64,000 nt of DNA from Erythroxylum novogranatense (Eukaryota > Streptophyta > Magnoliopsida > Malpighiales > Erythroxylaceae), in assembly GCA_029891385.1 (NCBI GenBank), contig CM057225.1, forward strand, positions 9,056,560 to 9,120,559, in the 5' to 3' direction. Numbering within the stretch: position 1 is the stretch's first letter; every line of letters starts with the position of its first letter. The position numbers and the translations under genes were made by a program. The notes beneath the pieces are model-generated. The model saw nothing but the letters and a program-made list of their open reading frames with translations. It did no database searches and was not told the DNA's origin. Below are positions 21,429 to 33,416 of this stretch, piece by piece.

Positions 21429-23522
21429 TTACACATTGGAGCTCACTTGCACTCTCTCATTTGGCCTAAACTTTCTCTTGTTAGTGCACAAGTCCTTCAG
21501 ATATTTAGCATAGGCCGGAACTCTCTTCACCAAATCAAGCAAAGGCACTTTTACCTCGACTTTCCCAAACAAGTCAATGATTTCCTTTTCATGTTTAATC
21601 TCATTCATGCGCTTGCTCATCAAATATGAGTTTGGAAAAGGAAGGTCTTGAATACTTACCTCCTTACCTGTGCTGGCTTGCTTGCTTGATTTTCCATCTT
21701 CAGCTTGATCTTTGGAACTCTCTAAAGTAGTTCCCTTGTTCCTTAAAGCATGCTTTTTCTCTTTCAAAAGCTCTTCTTCCCTCACACTTTCTGATCTCTT
21801 AATCTTTTCCTTGGGTGGAGGTACTGCCTCACTCTTAATATCCTCATCACATACCTCTTCTTCTACTTGAGGATTAAACCTCACTTGCTTCCCACTCCGG
21901 AGGGCAATTGCATTGAGAATCTTCGGATTCATCACAGTATTTGAAGGAATAGTCCCACTGCTTTTTGCTTGACTTTCACTCATGTTGTTGGACAACTGAG
22001 TGACATATGAATTTATGTTCTCTTCTTTGGTCTCCCATTGTTCCATTCTCTTCTCCAAGGCATTGAATCTAGCAGCAGTCTTTGAGGAATCCTGTTGAAT
22101 AAGAGAAGCAATGGCATTAAACTGGTTAGCATTAGAATCCCTCTCTTCTTTCATCAGATTCATCATACTGTGAAGCAACTGGTTGGTGTCTTCCTTTGGT
22201 GGGACTATTAGGGCTTGCTGTTGATTAGGGAACTGGCTAGTGGAAGTACCAGCTCCTCCTCCTTGTGAAAATCTGTTTTGAGCCCTGTTCTCCTCATTCC
22301 TCCAACCAAATCTTGGATTGGACTTCCATCCCTCATTGTATGTGTTGGAGTATGGATCCCACTTCTGATTGGCTCTCCCTGGATACACTGCTGACACCTC
22401 TTCATATCTTCCAGGGCATACATTTGATATGTGCATCACCGACCCACAATTGTCACAACTGGGTGCAGTAATATCCGTAGAAGATGATGGGTGATGCACA
22501 TTCAAGTTCTTCAACTCTGCAGTAATACAAGACAATTGTGATGTTATCCTGTTCTCCAGCAAATCTACCTTTGTTCCCAGACTTTTCATTCTCTTGGCTT
22601 GAGCTGTTAAAGCTCCCAATTCATTCAATCCTCTAGAATCTCTCACACTGTACTGTTGATGGTTGAGGGCCATCTTCTTGATCAAGTCCCACGCTTCCAA
22701 TGCTGTAAGGTCAATCAAAGATCCTCCAGATGCAGCATCTAACATACCTTTCTCTTGACTCTTCAACCCATCATAGAAATAATGCACCAATTGTTCATCA
22801 GGAATTTGGTGATGGGGGCATCTGGACAGAAGATCTTGGAAGCGGTTCTAATAGTCATACAGTGATTCATCATATTCCTGGCAAGCTGAGTAAATTTCCT
22901 TCCTCATCGAAGATGTCCTTGAGGCTGGAAAATATTTCTCCAAAAATGCTTTCCTTAGGTTGGCCCAGCTATTATAAGCATTAGACACATTCCTCGGAAG
23001 ACTCATGTACCACTCTCGTGTTTTTCCTTCCAAGGACAAATGAAATACCTTCCACAACACTTGGTCTAAAGTAGCTCCTACTGGCTTCATACTCTGGCAA
23101 ATCATCGTCAAAGCTTGTAGGTGCATTTATGGATCCTCTCCTGCCAAACCATGAAATTTAGGAAGGGAATTAATCAACAAACCTTTAATCTCAAAATTAA
23201 CATCAAAATTAGGGCAAGCAGCAGTAAATGGATCATAATGCACATCAGAAGTTGTTGCTTCCCTAATGGTTCTTCGTCTCTGGTTCTCATTGTTCTCTCC
23301 TACTCTCTCATGCTCACCATTTCCTCCATTAGTCCCATTTCTAGGTTGGTGTACAGGAAAATCAGGATTTGGGAAAATGTTTGGATTCTCAGCCATATTC
23401 TCACTGTCTCGCTCAATTATTCTCCTTCTCTCTTGTTCTTTCCTCTCTTTCCTAAGTCTCCTCAAATGTCTCTCAACTTCAGGTTGGAAATGAACAAGTC
23501 TACCTCTCCTGGGCATGCACAA
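21429..23522 (-). pseudogene. Athila gag with in-frame stops
   Basis: A single frame from 23522 to 21429, broken by TAA at 23127-23129 and TAG at 22848-22850. It starts with a basic, Arg/Glu-rich N-terminus. Then comes the retrotransposon gag core (LEGKTREWYMSLPRN, KAFLEKYFPASR, CPHHQIPDEQLVHYFYDGL, residues about 145-260). After that is a CX2CX4HX4C zinc knuckle (CDNCGSVMHISNVC), a coiled-coil/Gln-rich part and a Lys/Glu-rich C-terminus running toward protease. The TAG lies where the family usually has Trp (TGG to TAG). The product would form the particle core. No frameshift is needed from here to 20042. Confidence 0.9.
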
Positions 23523-23836
23523 AAATCAATCCTCAAATAAAAGGAATCGTAACAAAATTTCTCACAGTCAGACAAAATCAGGTAAAAGTGAAATGCGATG
23601 AATGCGAGTGTATGAGTGTATGATGTATGTATGAGTGTGTATGTGTGAAAAGTGTGCAAATTAAGAGATAAAATCAAAGTATGAAGTATGCTTGTGCAAA
23701 GGAAAATCAAACCTATACTATGAACAAGTGTGAAAATTAAACTATGCTAAATGCAAGCAAAAACAATGATTCCGATTATCAACGACAAGTCAAATAAATG
23801 ACAATGGCTATCCTACGGTAAACCAATTCCTTGGTT

Positions 23837-23854
23837 CCCCGGCAACGACGTCAA
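23837..23854 (-). promoter_or_regulatory. Primer binding site, Asp tRNA type
   Basis: The minus strand reads ttgacgtcgttgccgggg just inside the 5' LTR. This is close to the tggcgccgttgccgggga PBS used by Athila elements (complement of the 3' end of tRNA-Asp), with changes at two or three positions. Confidence 0.85.
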
Positions 23855-23856
23855 TT

Positions 23857-25376
23857 TGATCGCGGCTCTGTCGATTCGATCTTACGATCGATCCTTGGAA
23901 ACCGGTCAAATATAAAAAGTTCCAAGATTGCGGTATAGGTTGCAATCCTCGGGTCGTCTCACTTAATTGCAACCAAGCGAAAAAGGTCTAAGCTAGCCTA
24001 AATGTCAAAAATTGCAATCAAAGTTGATAAAATGGGGGTTTGGTATTTTGATCGAAACTGATAAAAGTGATTAAAATTGGAGAAAAAGTATAAAAGAATG
24101 TTTTTTGGATTTTTAATAAAATAAATGAACTTGAAATTTTCGGTAATGAGCAAATGATAATAAATCCTCTTGAAAATGGGCACAGGCTATCATAGTTCAA
24201 AAATGAATTTTCGGGGATAGAATCCACTAAGTTTCGAAAGATCAACCCTAAAGGACTCTTTAGGTCCAAAGATTTAATTAATGAACTCCATTATTTAAAT
24301 CTTTGATAAAAGCCTTAGTGTGAAAAATGGACAAGTAAATGCAATTAGTCAATCGGATAAAAACACAACCATCTAAATCAAACACAACTAGGCAGATTAA
24401 AAGAGTAAATGCAATATCCGAATGACATATATGAGACTTCATATATTAAGCATCAAAAGTTCTACAAATCACTTTGTCCAAATCGCAACATAGTGTTCAG
24501 CACACGGTTAAACTGTTAACCATGCTAATTTAGCTATACAAATGCAATCTCTAACTCAGAGTTTACACAAATACAACTAAACTTCAGAAACTATATGATT
24601 ACTCCCCTTTGTGGCTTCCGGTGAACTCAAGCCATTGCTACATCTTCAAGAGGAAATGTGACTTAGCTACGCATAGCTCCGGACTGTCCTCGACTACTGG
24701 AGATTGAGCGATACTCATATTAGCAGAAGATTCTGACGGTGGCGATAATGATGGCGATGGTCGATGATGATGGAAACGGAAAATGATGTGGAGTAGTGTG
24801 TAGTCTTCCTGCTGCCTCCAGACGTCTCTAAGTGTTTGCGTATTCAAGCCTCCAATTGTCCAAGTCTTTTTCGTCTACTTCTGACCTAAAAATAGCAAAG
24901 TTTATATATAATGGATGCGGGTTGGGTCAGAGCAGTGAGACAAACTTTCCGTTTCAGGTCGGATATCCGTTCGTACGTCGCGGCTTGCGAATTAATATTC
25001 GTCGCGACGTGTGGAATTGCTTGCTCGTCTCGACGTATAAATTAATATTCACCGCGACGTGTGGAAATGATTTGCTCGTCGCGACGTGTGGGTTGATATT
25101 CGTCGCGACGTGCGGATTGATCTCATGACTGTTGACTTCCTGATTTGTTGACTCCTTTGCTCCTGCAATAAAAATAACAATTTGCAGTATCAATTGTCCT
25201 CATGAATATTATAGAGAAAGTAGTATCAAATCATGACAATTTACTGACAAATTGTGAATTAAAAGAGATCGGTATGAGGAACCAATTTAAGCACAAAAAT
25301 CATCAATTAGGAGTCAACGAATGCATAAGCAGCTATGAAAATGAAGCCAATTTATAATGTAAACTTGGCTCAATCA
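23857..25376 (-). repeat. 5' LTR of the Athila-type element
   Basis: Partner of 589-2116, with the same TG...CA ends and about 1.52 kb long. It is followed by GAGAT (25377-25381). Its palindrome array (24973-25115) has the cleaner form, without the 8 bp gain seen in the other LTR. A short open frame across it is not a gene. Confidence 0.93.
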
Positions 25377-26440
25377 GAGATCTTGTTAATATTTCTTCTA
25401 GCTAGTAAGGAGTGAAAAAATTATTGTTAGAATCTCCTTCCTTTAGCCATTGAATCCTTGTTTTCTACTTGAGTACTGAGATTTTGAAGTTAAGTGCATT
25501 TTGATAGTCATGAAGGCACTGCAGTTTAGTTTGTCAAAGAATAGAATCAAAAGAAGATTCACAGTAGCACCTCTGAGCAATTAAGAGTTTTTCTTTAAGA
25601 GTATGCAAGTTGAAATTTTTATCTTGGAAAAGTTTTTTAACAACAATCTTCACCTTTCTTAGCCTCTGCATAAGTTGATAAGATTTGAAACCAAGGATAT
25701 TAGAGTTCCAATAGTTTCAAACAATTTTATGGAAGCCATCCATAATCAAGATAGCATTGAAAAATTTGAAGGGAGCAACATGTGTACTACACTCAATTAA
25801 TCTTTGAATCAACGTTTAAGAGTGGTCTAATCTAAAGTTTTCTCCAAAATGCACAAAGGAGTTTAGAAATTTATCAAGTCAGACAGAGTTTACAAGGAAT
25901 CTGTCAAGTTTTTTCCTTATGAGTAGATGACCAAGTTGATTATTAGACCGTATAAGTAGTCTACTAGTGAAGTTAAGGCCTACCAGGGCCACATTCATCA
26001 GGAGGTTAGATAATTCTTTAGTTAGTGTAGGGTGTTAACTTCTACAGCTTTAGATTTTAGAAAAAATTTAGATAACAATTAAAATCTCCAGAGACAATCC
26101 AAGGGAGCTGAGTTTTATGATAAATAGACTACAAGCTACCCATAAGATCTCTCTTTGGAAACCAAAATTTGAGGCATAAATAAGAGAGATATCAAATTAA
26201 AGATCAGAGTTTCGCAGATGATAGTGAAGTTGCAAAATCTGATCAGATTCTTCTAAAAATTTCATGTTAACCATACCAGTATTATAAAAACAAAATGTCC
26301 TACCGTTATAACGTGAGTTATAACTAGAAAATAATTCCCAAGAAGTTGCTCCCATATTGTATTTTCTTTCTTTCATAAAACCATAATCTTATGAAATTTT
26401 GTTGTGAAAGTATTCATCAGAGAATTTCATTCCCTATAGA
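25377..26440 (-). pseudogene. LINE (L1-type) ORF2 fragment, endonuclease region
   Basis: In the minus strand, with many stops and frame changes, the order of conserved pieces matches plant L1-type ORF2. Near 26330 are W-LFSSYNSRYNGRTF and a DQILQLHYH piece. Near 26180 is ISLIYASNFGFQRE. Near 26110 is PWIVSGDFN, the endonuclease catalytic motif. Then come FTSRLLIRSNN and RKKLDRFLVN near 25950 and the WLKEGDSN pre-RT motif near 25430. The Athila element inserted just after that motif. No reverse transcriptase domain was found. Confidence 0.78.
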
Positions 26441-28402
26441 TAACAAAAATTTTAAAACTTCTAACAACAATCTCATCAAAGTGCTTTGGTAGTCCCAATG
26501 CTTAATTTATACTTAGATTTAAACAATTTGAACTTTTCAAAATTTTAAATAGACTTTTCTTTTAATACATATAACTATATCACATAAAGTCATTAGTAAT
26601 ATAATAAAATATAAGTATTATCATTTTATAAATTGTTATTCCATTCAATACATCATATGTATAAATTTAACAATTCAATACCATCATCATCCTTCCACCA
26701 AATGTTGATTTGGTTATTCTTCAACTTAACAAGTTTCATATTATTCATAATTAAAAGGATACACATATCTTTGTATATAACTTTATAATTCTCGTTATGT
26801 TGATTTAACTAATATGACATAAAGGATTGTCTCGGTTATCCATCTTTATATTCTTTCCATTTATATTAAGCATAAGTCTTCTTTGATCTAACCCATACAA
26901 ACTATTTGTATAAAATTGAATTGACTACTTTTCCTCAATAACCTCTTTCTTATTATGCTTTAAACATTATAATAGTATTGAATCTAAATTTAGTATCAAA
27001 TACTCATAAGAATGAATAATAAATACATATGATCTCTATCATATCTCGTATAGGCAAGAAAAGTCATGCAATCATTTTCCTTATTATGAAAACTATTATC
27101 ATACTATAAGAAATGCCTTTAATTGATGTCCATTTTTATGCATTTAGTAGGCTAAATTAAGTGGAACAATTCCAACAAGTTATTATACATTTTAGCTTTA
27201 ATTACATCTTTCAACTCTACTTTATGCAACCTCTTGCATCTTGCTATTACAGTGTTGACATACATCTTACATGTTGCCATCAATATTTATAAGACATTAG
27301 TCAACTCAAAATATTATATTTTGTCATATCTTTAAAACTTTTGTCATTGAATAACATAATGAGAATGCAATTTTCTATTTAAATTTAAGAACTCTTCTTA
27401 AAATATCCTATATCCAAGAAATTTGGTTCACTAACTTAGTATCAACTATATTAAACAAGGTAAATTCCACTTAGAATGAATATAAATGTAAGAACAATAA
27501 TTAATTAATTATATGAAATGACTACTAAATGAGATTAGGACTTTAATAATTTATTTAGTTACTCCTACTATTTTATTGAAATAATAACCCTCACTACTAT
27601 TTAGAAAGATTACTCTATTATTTCTAATAGGTTAGGATCCCATTCAAATATATTTAATCTTGAGTTTGCTCAACAAACCAACTAAACTTAAATTGGGTAG
27701 ACAATAACTTTATCAATCACATCTCATGTCACTTTTACATCTATTAGGTGAAAACTCTTGCTAAAACATATCTTATATATTATTCCCAACCTTGCCTTCA
27801 TACGATCATAAGTTTGCTAATCCAAATCATATAAATTTAGTTAAGTAGAACACACTATCATAAGATTAAACATATACGAGTTAAAGTGGCCTTGAGTTTG
27901 CTCAATAAACCTAACAACAAACATAACAATGGTATATTCTTATAACAATAAAAGGCCACAATTATGTTCTCACCGTGTACTTAATATTTTAATAAGGGAT
28001 TTAATTTTATCCATCTCCTTAAACATAAAATTGCATGTCAAATATCACACATATAAAACATATAATTTAACATACATCTAATATATATATGCAACTTATG
28101 CATTCATAATCAAATTATATGCATAATATCAAACTTCGTTTGATTTAATTTATTAATCTTAATAATCTAAAATAATATTCCCAACTCTTTGGAAAAATTA
28201 CATTAGATTAAACTTATTGATTCCTAAATGAATTAAATTATTATTCTAAATAAAAATGTATTTTGATTTGAAAACAAAATTCAAAACCAATCATAAACTA
28301 TTTCTAATTATATTGACTCTTTAACAAAATTTAATTGAAAACGATTTTAATACTCTAATAATTTAGAAAACTCCTTTTCAAAATTATATAAGTAACACAT
28401 TC
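26441..28402. other. AT-rich DNA without recognisable features
   Basis: Nearly 2 kb of AT-rich sequence with no open frame worth calling on either strand. A phrase of about 28 bp (cttgagtttgctcaacaaac and its variant) recurs at about 27660 and 27891, pointing to a diverged internal duplication. It is probably old transposon sequence. Confidence 0.6.
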
Positions 28403-29154
28403 TGTAACATCCTGTTTTTATATAAAGGGTTAGAATCCTGATTTTTGTAAATGAGAAATGGCAAGAGAGATAAGAAAAATGCATTTCATACTCATGCATA
28501 ATAGTAACATACACACGCACGTGAATTTGATTTTTCTGTAAACATTACAATGACTATTTAAGTACTCATTTGACTTATTTTGGAATATAAATGATTTTTA
28601 AAATGATTATATTGTGAATAGTGAATATTTTGTCTTGAAAATTGATTTGGGGAGTATAATTATTGAGTTATAATTTTTTGGTGAAATTTTGGGAAAATTT
28701 AAAAATTAAGGTATTTTTGGACTAGGAAAAATGCTAAGTGGCAAAACAATTGATAAATGAAAGTAGAAATAAATGCCAAAAGACAATAGAAATTATTGAT
28801 ATGTGACATTAAGATTTAATGAAAAATGTCATTTAAAATTGAGAGATAAATAGACTGATTATTAAGAGTCATGTGTTAGCTTAAGTAAAAATACAAGTAG
28901 CATAATTCATTATGTGGTAAGTGTCATAACACCCACCAAGCATTTGTTTCCTTGTTTTTAACTCACCAAGCATTAAACCCACGACATAGACATTGAAAGA
29001 CCACCTTTTAATTGTCTTTCATTTTCACTACATGCTCTCTTCTTCATTTTCTTCTTCTCCATTCACGATACTCACCCTCACTCTCACAACCCAACCCTTA
29101 ATGTTGAGCTTTACTATCTTCCTTCACTTTGTTTCTTCAAGGTCTTTGTTATCT
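28403..29154 (+). repeat. LTR fragment, Tekay/Del-like
   Basis: It begins tgtaacatcctg, as these LTRs do, and has the usual long AT-rich run followed by a C/T-rich zone (tctcttcttcattttcttct) near 29035. It stops matching that pattern at about 29155. It differs from the LTR at 33417, so it is not obviously its partner, and no duplication like the one after 35841 precedes it. Confidence 0.5.
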
Positions 29155-31330
29155 GTTGCGGTCTAAACAAAACAATATAAATTAAATTCTATCTAGACCA
29201 ATTAGAGGCAAGCGCACTCTGTTGACAAGTAATATAAATTGGTAAGAACCGGATATTGTACCCAAGGGAAATTCCATCACGTAAGACAATTAAATTAAAC
29301 GATGAAAAATTACTTAAACGATCAATAATTGATTGATTTGAAAATAAAATAAATTAAAGTAAACAAATCAAGGAAATATGAAAAATGCAAGGTATGAATT
29401 AAAACCATTAGATTTAATCAGATGACAAAAATCGGTTAAGGTATTAGATTTCAATTAGATTGGAAACCAAGAATAAAATTGTAATGGTGGATTGATTTAG
29501 GAAATACTTCACTTAAACAAGTTGAACCTAATGTTCATGGGTGTTTCCTTCTCTTCTAAATCCGAGTCATTCATAGATAATTCGGAATAAAAGGCGTTAA
29601 ATATAAGAAGCCTAAAATTAAGTTCATTAACCCTAGGTATCCTCACACAAGATCCTAAGGTTGGTCTACACTTTAGTCTCAAGTATATCGCTTGATTAAT
29701 TTTCCAACAAATTAAATCCTATTAGTTATGGCATTCAATCATCTAAGGTCTTAATCTAGGTGATCAAGGTAAATTAGGACTAAATATGTATTCAATCAAG
29801 AAAAAATTAATACCACAAAAATTATCCTAATCCAATATCAATCTTAACCTTAACCAAAAAGAAAAATTTAATCACACATATTTGTTAATGTAACATAAAT
29901 CATGGTCATAATATATGGTTGCATTGATTAAATCCACACAATTAAAATAAATAAGGAATTAAAAAAAGAAAAAAATTAAAAACACTCTTTCTTTTCCCGT
30001 AGTTGTATTTTCTCGCACGTCTAGCTTCAGGAATATTGTATTAGCCACCGGCTGCTTCAACGTTGGTTCATGCACTCCATCAACTGCTTGCTTTTTCTCC
30101 CACATCTCCTATCTCCCAACTAATATTTTTGGTGTCTCCTTTCCACTAACTAATGTTTAATCTTTTATTTTTAATGTCCAAACTTCTTGCCTTAAAGTTT
30201 GTATGTGAGAGCCTCCCAGCTGCCAACGTCTCCTATATGCCACCACCAGTTTTAACTTTCTCCAATTGCCAATGTTGTTAATCTTTTTTTATCCGTTATC
30301 TCAACACACCACTCACACACACAGCCCACACAGAAACGCCTCATATGTAGACCATGCACCCTCATTTCTTTACGTTTTTTTGTTGCACCAGTTGACCAAC
30401 AACGCACCTCTAGCCTTCACACTCACGCACATTAACTCTTCAACCCCTTGCTTCAACAACTGTCTTCCTCCTTTTATCTCCACTTGCTACTAAAAAATCC
30501 TCTCATTTCCACCAACAGCTGCGTTATTTTTTCCACCTAGCTCAACGTGTCTTCTATCTAGCCAAGTTGTATTCATTGTGTGAGTGGAGAGTGTTTTGTG
30601 TGTTAGGGTTGTGCGTCATTGATGGATTGGCTACTTCAACATCTTCTTCTCCCCAACTAACGTGTTTGTGTTCTCGCCTCCTTAATGGAAAAGTTCTTGT
30701 TCTTTTTTTTTGTTCTCCAATTAATGTATTTAATCTATATCACTAGCTGCCTCACGTTCTCTTGCTTCAACATGTGTATAGAGAGTGTAAGTGAGGGCTG
30801 TGTGTGAGTAGCGCTGCCTCCTTCTACTCCCAACTACTTCAATGTCTTCATGTGACCAAAAAAAATTGTTTATGGTCCACCTTATTTTTCAACATTCACG
30901 CTTCTCTTCTCTCTCGCCTTCAACTATCTTCGTTCCTTGATTACCGTCGGCTGCTTCAAGAATGTTATGCTGCCACTTGCTTTTTCTTTTTGTCTCATCA
31001 TATTGAATAAATTCCAGCCCTCATTCATGCCTAACCCTCTTATTTTTCAACTTTTTCTGCTGCCATCACTGCTTCACGTTACCAGCTGCTTCAACTCTTC
31101 TATCTTATATCTTGATGTGACAAATAAAAATTGTGGTTTGGTCTACCTTTCACGCAAATTCATGCCTAGCTTTAACATTTTTTCAATCCTTTTGTCGCCA
31201 ACCTCCTCTTCTTTTGTGTTTATGTTCTAGCCCCTCTAAATCATGCCAGTTGCCTTCTTTTGTCAAATAAACACACGCACGTTGCTACTCTTACCTTATC
31301 GCCAGTTAGCTTCGTCTTAAGAAAATGGGG
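29155..31330. other. Non-coding retroelement-like stretch with degenerate repeats
   Basis: The first 800 bp carry phrases known from gypsy LTR/leader regions (gcaagcgcact, acaagtaatataaattggtaag, attgtacccaagggaa). The second part (about 30000-31330) repeats variants of agctgcttcaac and of a phrase tgac-aataaaaattg-ggtctacc (30852 and 31118), as a diverged tandem family with a period of roughly 260 bp. No frame has coding signal. Element boundaries could not be fixed. Confidence 0.45.
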
Positions 31331-31524
31331 AACAAACATTATGAAGAAGTCAAATTGTAGTTTAGGTTAGAGTTTTCCTAAAATCTGTCCTGAAGTTGAA
31401 GAAATGTGATTGTTTTTTATGTTTGATTGGTGTGGGCACGCCACCCCTTGTGGAATGATGGCTAATGAGAGTTCTTTGAAATAACCCTATAGGATAATGC
31501 ATGTTCATGTTTTATGACTCCAGA

Positions 31525-31599
31525 TGTTGGGCACTGGAATCGGGATCCAATAGTTGTGGTATTGGAGCAAGAGTTAGGTTCCAGAATCGGAGCCCAACA
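31525..31599 (+). repeat. 75 bp mini-copy of an LTR-PBS-LTR junction
   Basis: It starts tgttgggc and ends gcccaaca. Inside is ggtattggagcaagag (a decayed Met-tRNA PBS), then ttaggttccagaatcgg. The arrangement LTR end, PBS, ttaggttcc, LTR end is the same as at 18884-18981. It sits just before the chromovirus RNase H; I see no target duplication. Confidence 0.55.
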
Positions 31600-33405
31600 T
31601 AAAAGGCTTGGATGTGTACTCATGCAAGAGGAAAAAGTAGTTACTTATGCTTCTAGGCAACTTAAGCCTCATGAAAGGAACTACCCGAACCATGATTTAG
31701 AGTTAGTAGCCATAGTTTTTGCTTTGAAGATTTGGAGGCATTACTTAAATGGAGAAAAATCTTATATTTACGTAAATCACAAAAGTCTTAAATATTTGCC
31801 TACGTTGAAAGAGTTGAACTTAAGCCAAAGAAGATGTATAAAGTTGATTAAAGATTATGATTGCATCATTAACTATCATCTAGGCAAAACAAATGTTATA
31901 GTCGATGCTCTTAGTAGGAAATCGTTATCAACTTTAAAAGCAATTATTGTTAGATTATCTAGAGCCAGTGATGAACTCATTGTAGCTAAGTTGAGGCTCA
32001 AACCAAGCTTATTACAGCAAGTCAAGGAAGCATAGAAAAAAGATGAAAAGCTAGTTATCATTCTTAAACAAATTCAAAAGGGGAAGGATAGTGAATATAC
32101 AATCAAAGAAGATGGCTACTTGTATTACAAAGATAACGCAGGAAGTACAAAAGTGTACCAAGATTTGAAGACACATTATTGGTGGTCAGGTATGAAAAGA
32201 GACATTGCAGAGTATGTTACCAAGTGTCTTACGTGTCAATAAGTGAAAGCAGAACATCAAGTTCCATCAGGTTTACTTCAACCATAATGGATTTTTTTGT
32301 TTAGTTTTCTTTAAACTAGGAAGAAGCATAATTTCATTTGGGTGATTATAGATAGATTAACCAAGTCAGCTCCCTTTTTAGCTATCAGAACTAACTACCA
32401 ACCCTCAAAGTATGCATAATTATTTTTATCTATCAGAACTAACTACCAACCCTCAAAGTATGCATAATTATATATCAGTGAGATAATGTGGTTGTATGGA
32501 TTACCATCTTCCATCATATCAGATCAGGATCAAGATTTACCTCAAAATTTTGGAAGAAATTACATGAGGTCTTGGGTACTAAACTAAATTTTAGTATAAC
32601 TTTTCATCATCAAACGGATGGACAGTCAAAAAGAGTGATTTAGGTGCTAAAAGATATGCTTAAGAGTTGTGTTATCGATTTTAAAGGAAGTTGGGATGAA
32701 GACCTCCTGTTGATTGAATTTGCATACAATAATAACTATCAAGCAAGCGTACAGATGGCACCATATGAGGCTCTTTATGGTATAAAGTGCAGAACACCCT
32801 TATGTTGAACATAACTTAGTAGGAACAAGCTCGTGGGTCTAGAATTAATAAAGGAAACTAAGGATAAGGTGAAGATTATAAAGGAAAGGTTGAAAGCCGC
32901 TTTTGATCGCTAAAAATCATATGTAGATTTGAAGAGAAAGGACATTGAATATGTTGTTAGTGATAAGGTTTTCTTGAAAGCTTCACCATGGAAGAAAATG
33001 CATCGATTTGGTAAGAAGTGTAAGTTAAGCCCTAGATTCATTGGTCCATTTGAGATCATTGAGCATGTGAGACTAGTAGCCTACAAATTAGCATTGCCAT
33101 AGAATATGGAAAAGATTTATGATACCTTCCATATGTCTATGTTAAGGAAATATTAGTTTGATCTATCACACGGTATAAAAATGGAAGATATTAAAACACA
33201 ACCAAATTTAACTTATAAAGAGAAGCCAGTGAAAATTCTAGCAAGAGACACAAAACAACTAAGGAACAGGATAGATCCAATAGTGAAAGTACTACAGACG
33301 AATCACAAGATCGAGGAAGCTACATGGGAACTAGAAGAAACTATGAGAAAGTCTTATCCTCGGCTATTTGACATAGGTAATTTCGAGGATGAAATTTTAT
33401 TTTAG
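31600..33405 (+). pseudogene. Chromovirus (Tekay/Del-type) pol 3' part: RNase H, integrase, chromodomain
   Basis: From 31600 the frame reads [20 protein letters not shown], then the [20 protein letters not shown] and [12 protein letters not shown]ase H blocks, with NHKSLKYL where the family has DHKSLKYL. Integrase follows in broken frames: [18 protein letters not shown] and then [33 protein letters not shown] and PRFIGPFEI. The last open part (33181-33405) ends with a chromodomain-like tail (VKVLQTNHKIEEATWELEE) and FEDEIL, the usual end before the PPT. RT, protease and gag are missing. Many stops make it dead. The polyprotein would have copied and integrated the element. Confidence 0.88.
32382..32477 (+). 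repeat. 48 bp tandem duplication in the integrase remnant
   Basis: Two almost identical 48 bp copies (32382-32429 and 32430-32477) starting ctatcagaactaactacc. The length is a multiple of three, so it adds 16 codons in frame. It arose after this lineage split from functional relatives. Confidence 0.9.
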
Positions 33406-33416
33406 AAGGGAAGAAT

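Larger units (their letters stand above)
584..25381 (-). mobile_element. Athila-type Ty3/gypsy retrotransposon, host of nested insertions
   Basis: The element itself is 589-25376, flanked by the 5 bp duplication GAGAT at 584-588 and 25377-25381. Read on the minus strand the order is LTR (25376-23857), tRNA-Asp-type PBS, gag, protease, RT, RNase H, integrase, a non-coding 3' region, PPT and LTR (2116-589). The protein motifs and the PBS/PPT type fit the Athila lineage. No env-like ORF follows integrase. It is split by a solo LTR at 4226-5360 and by a Sirevirus at 7125-20036. Subtracting those leaves about 10.7 kb, a normal Athila size. Gag to the first part of RT stays in one frame apart from in-frame stops, so decay is moderate. 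Confidence 0.93.
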
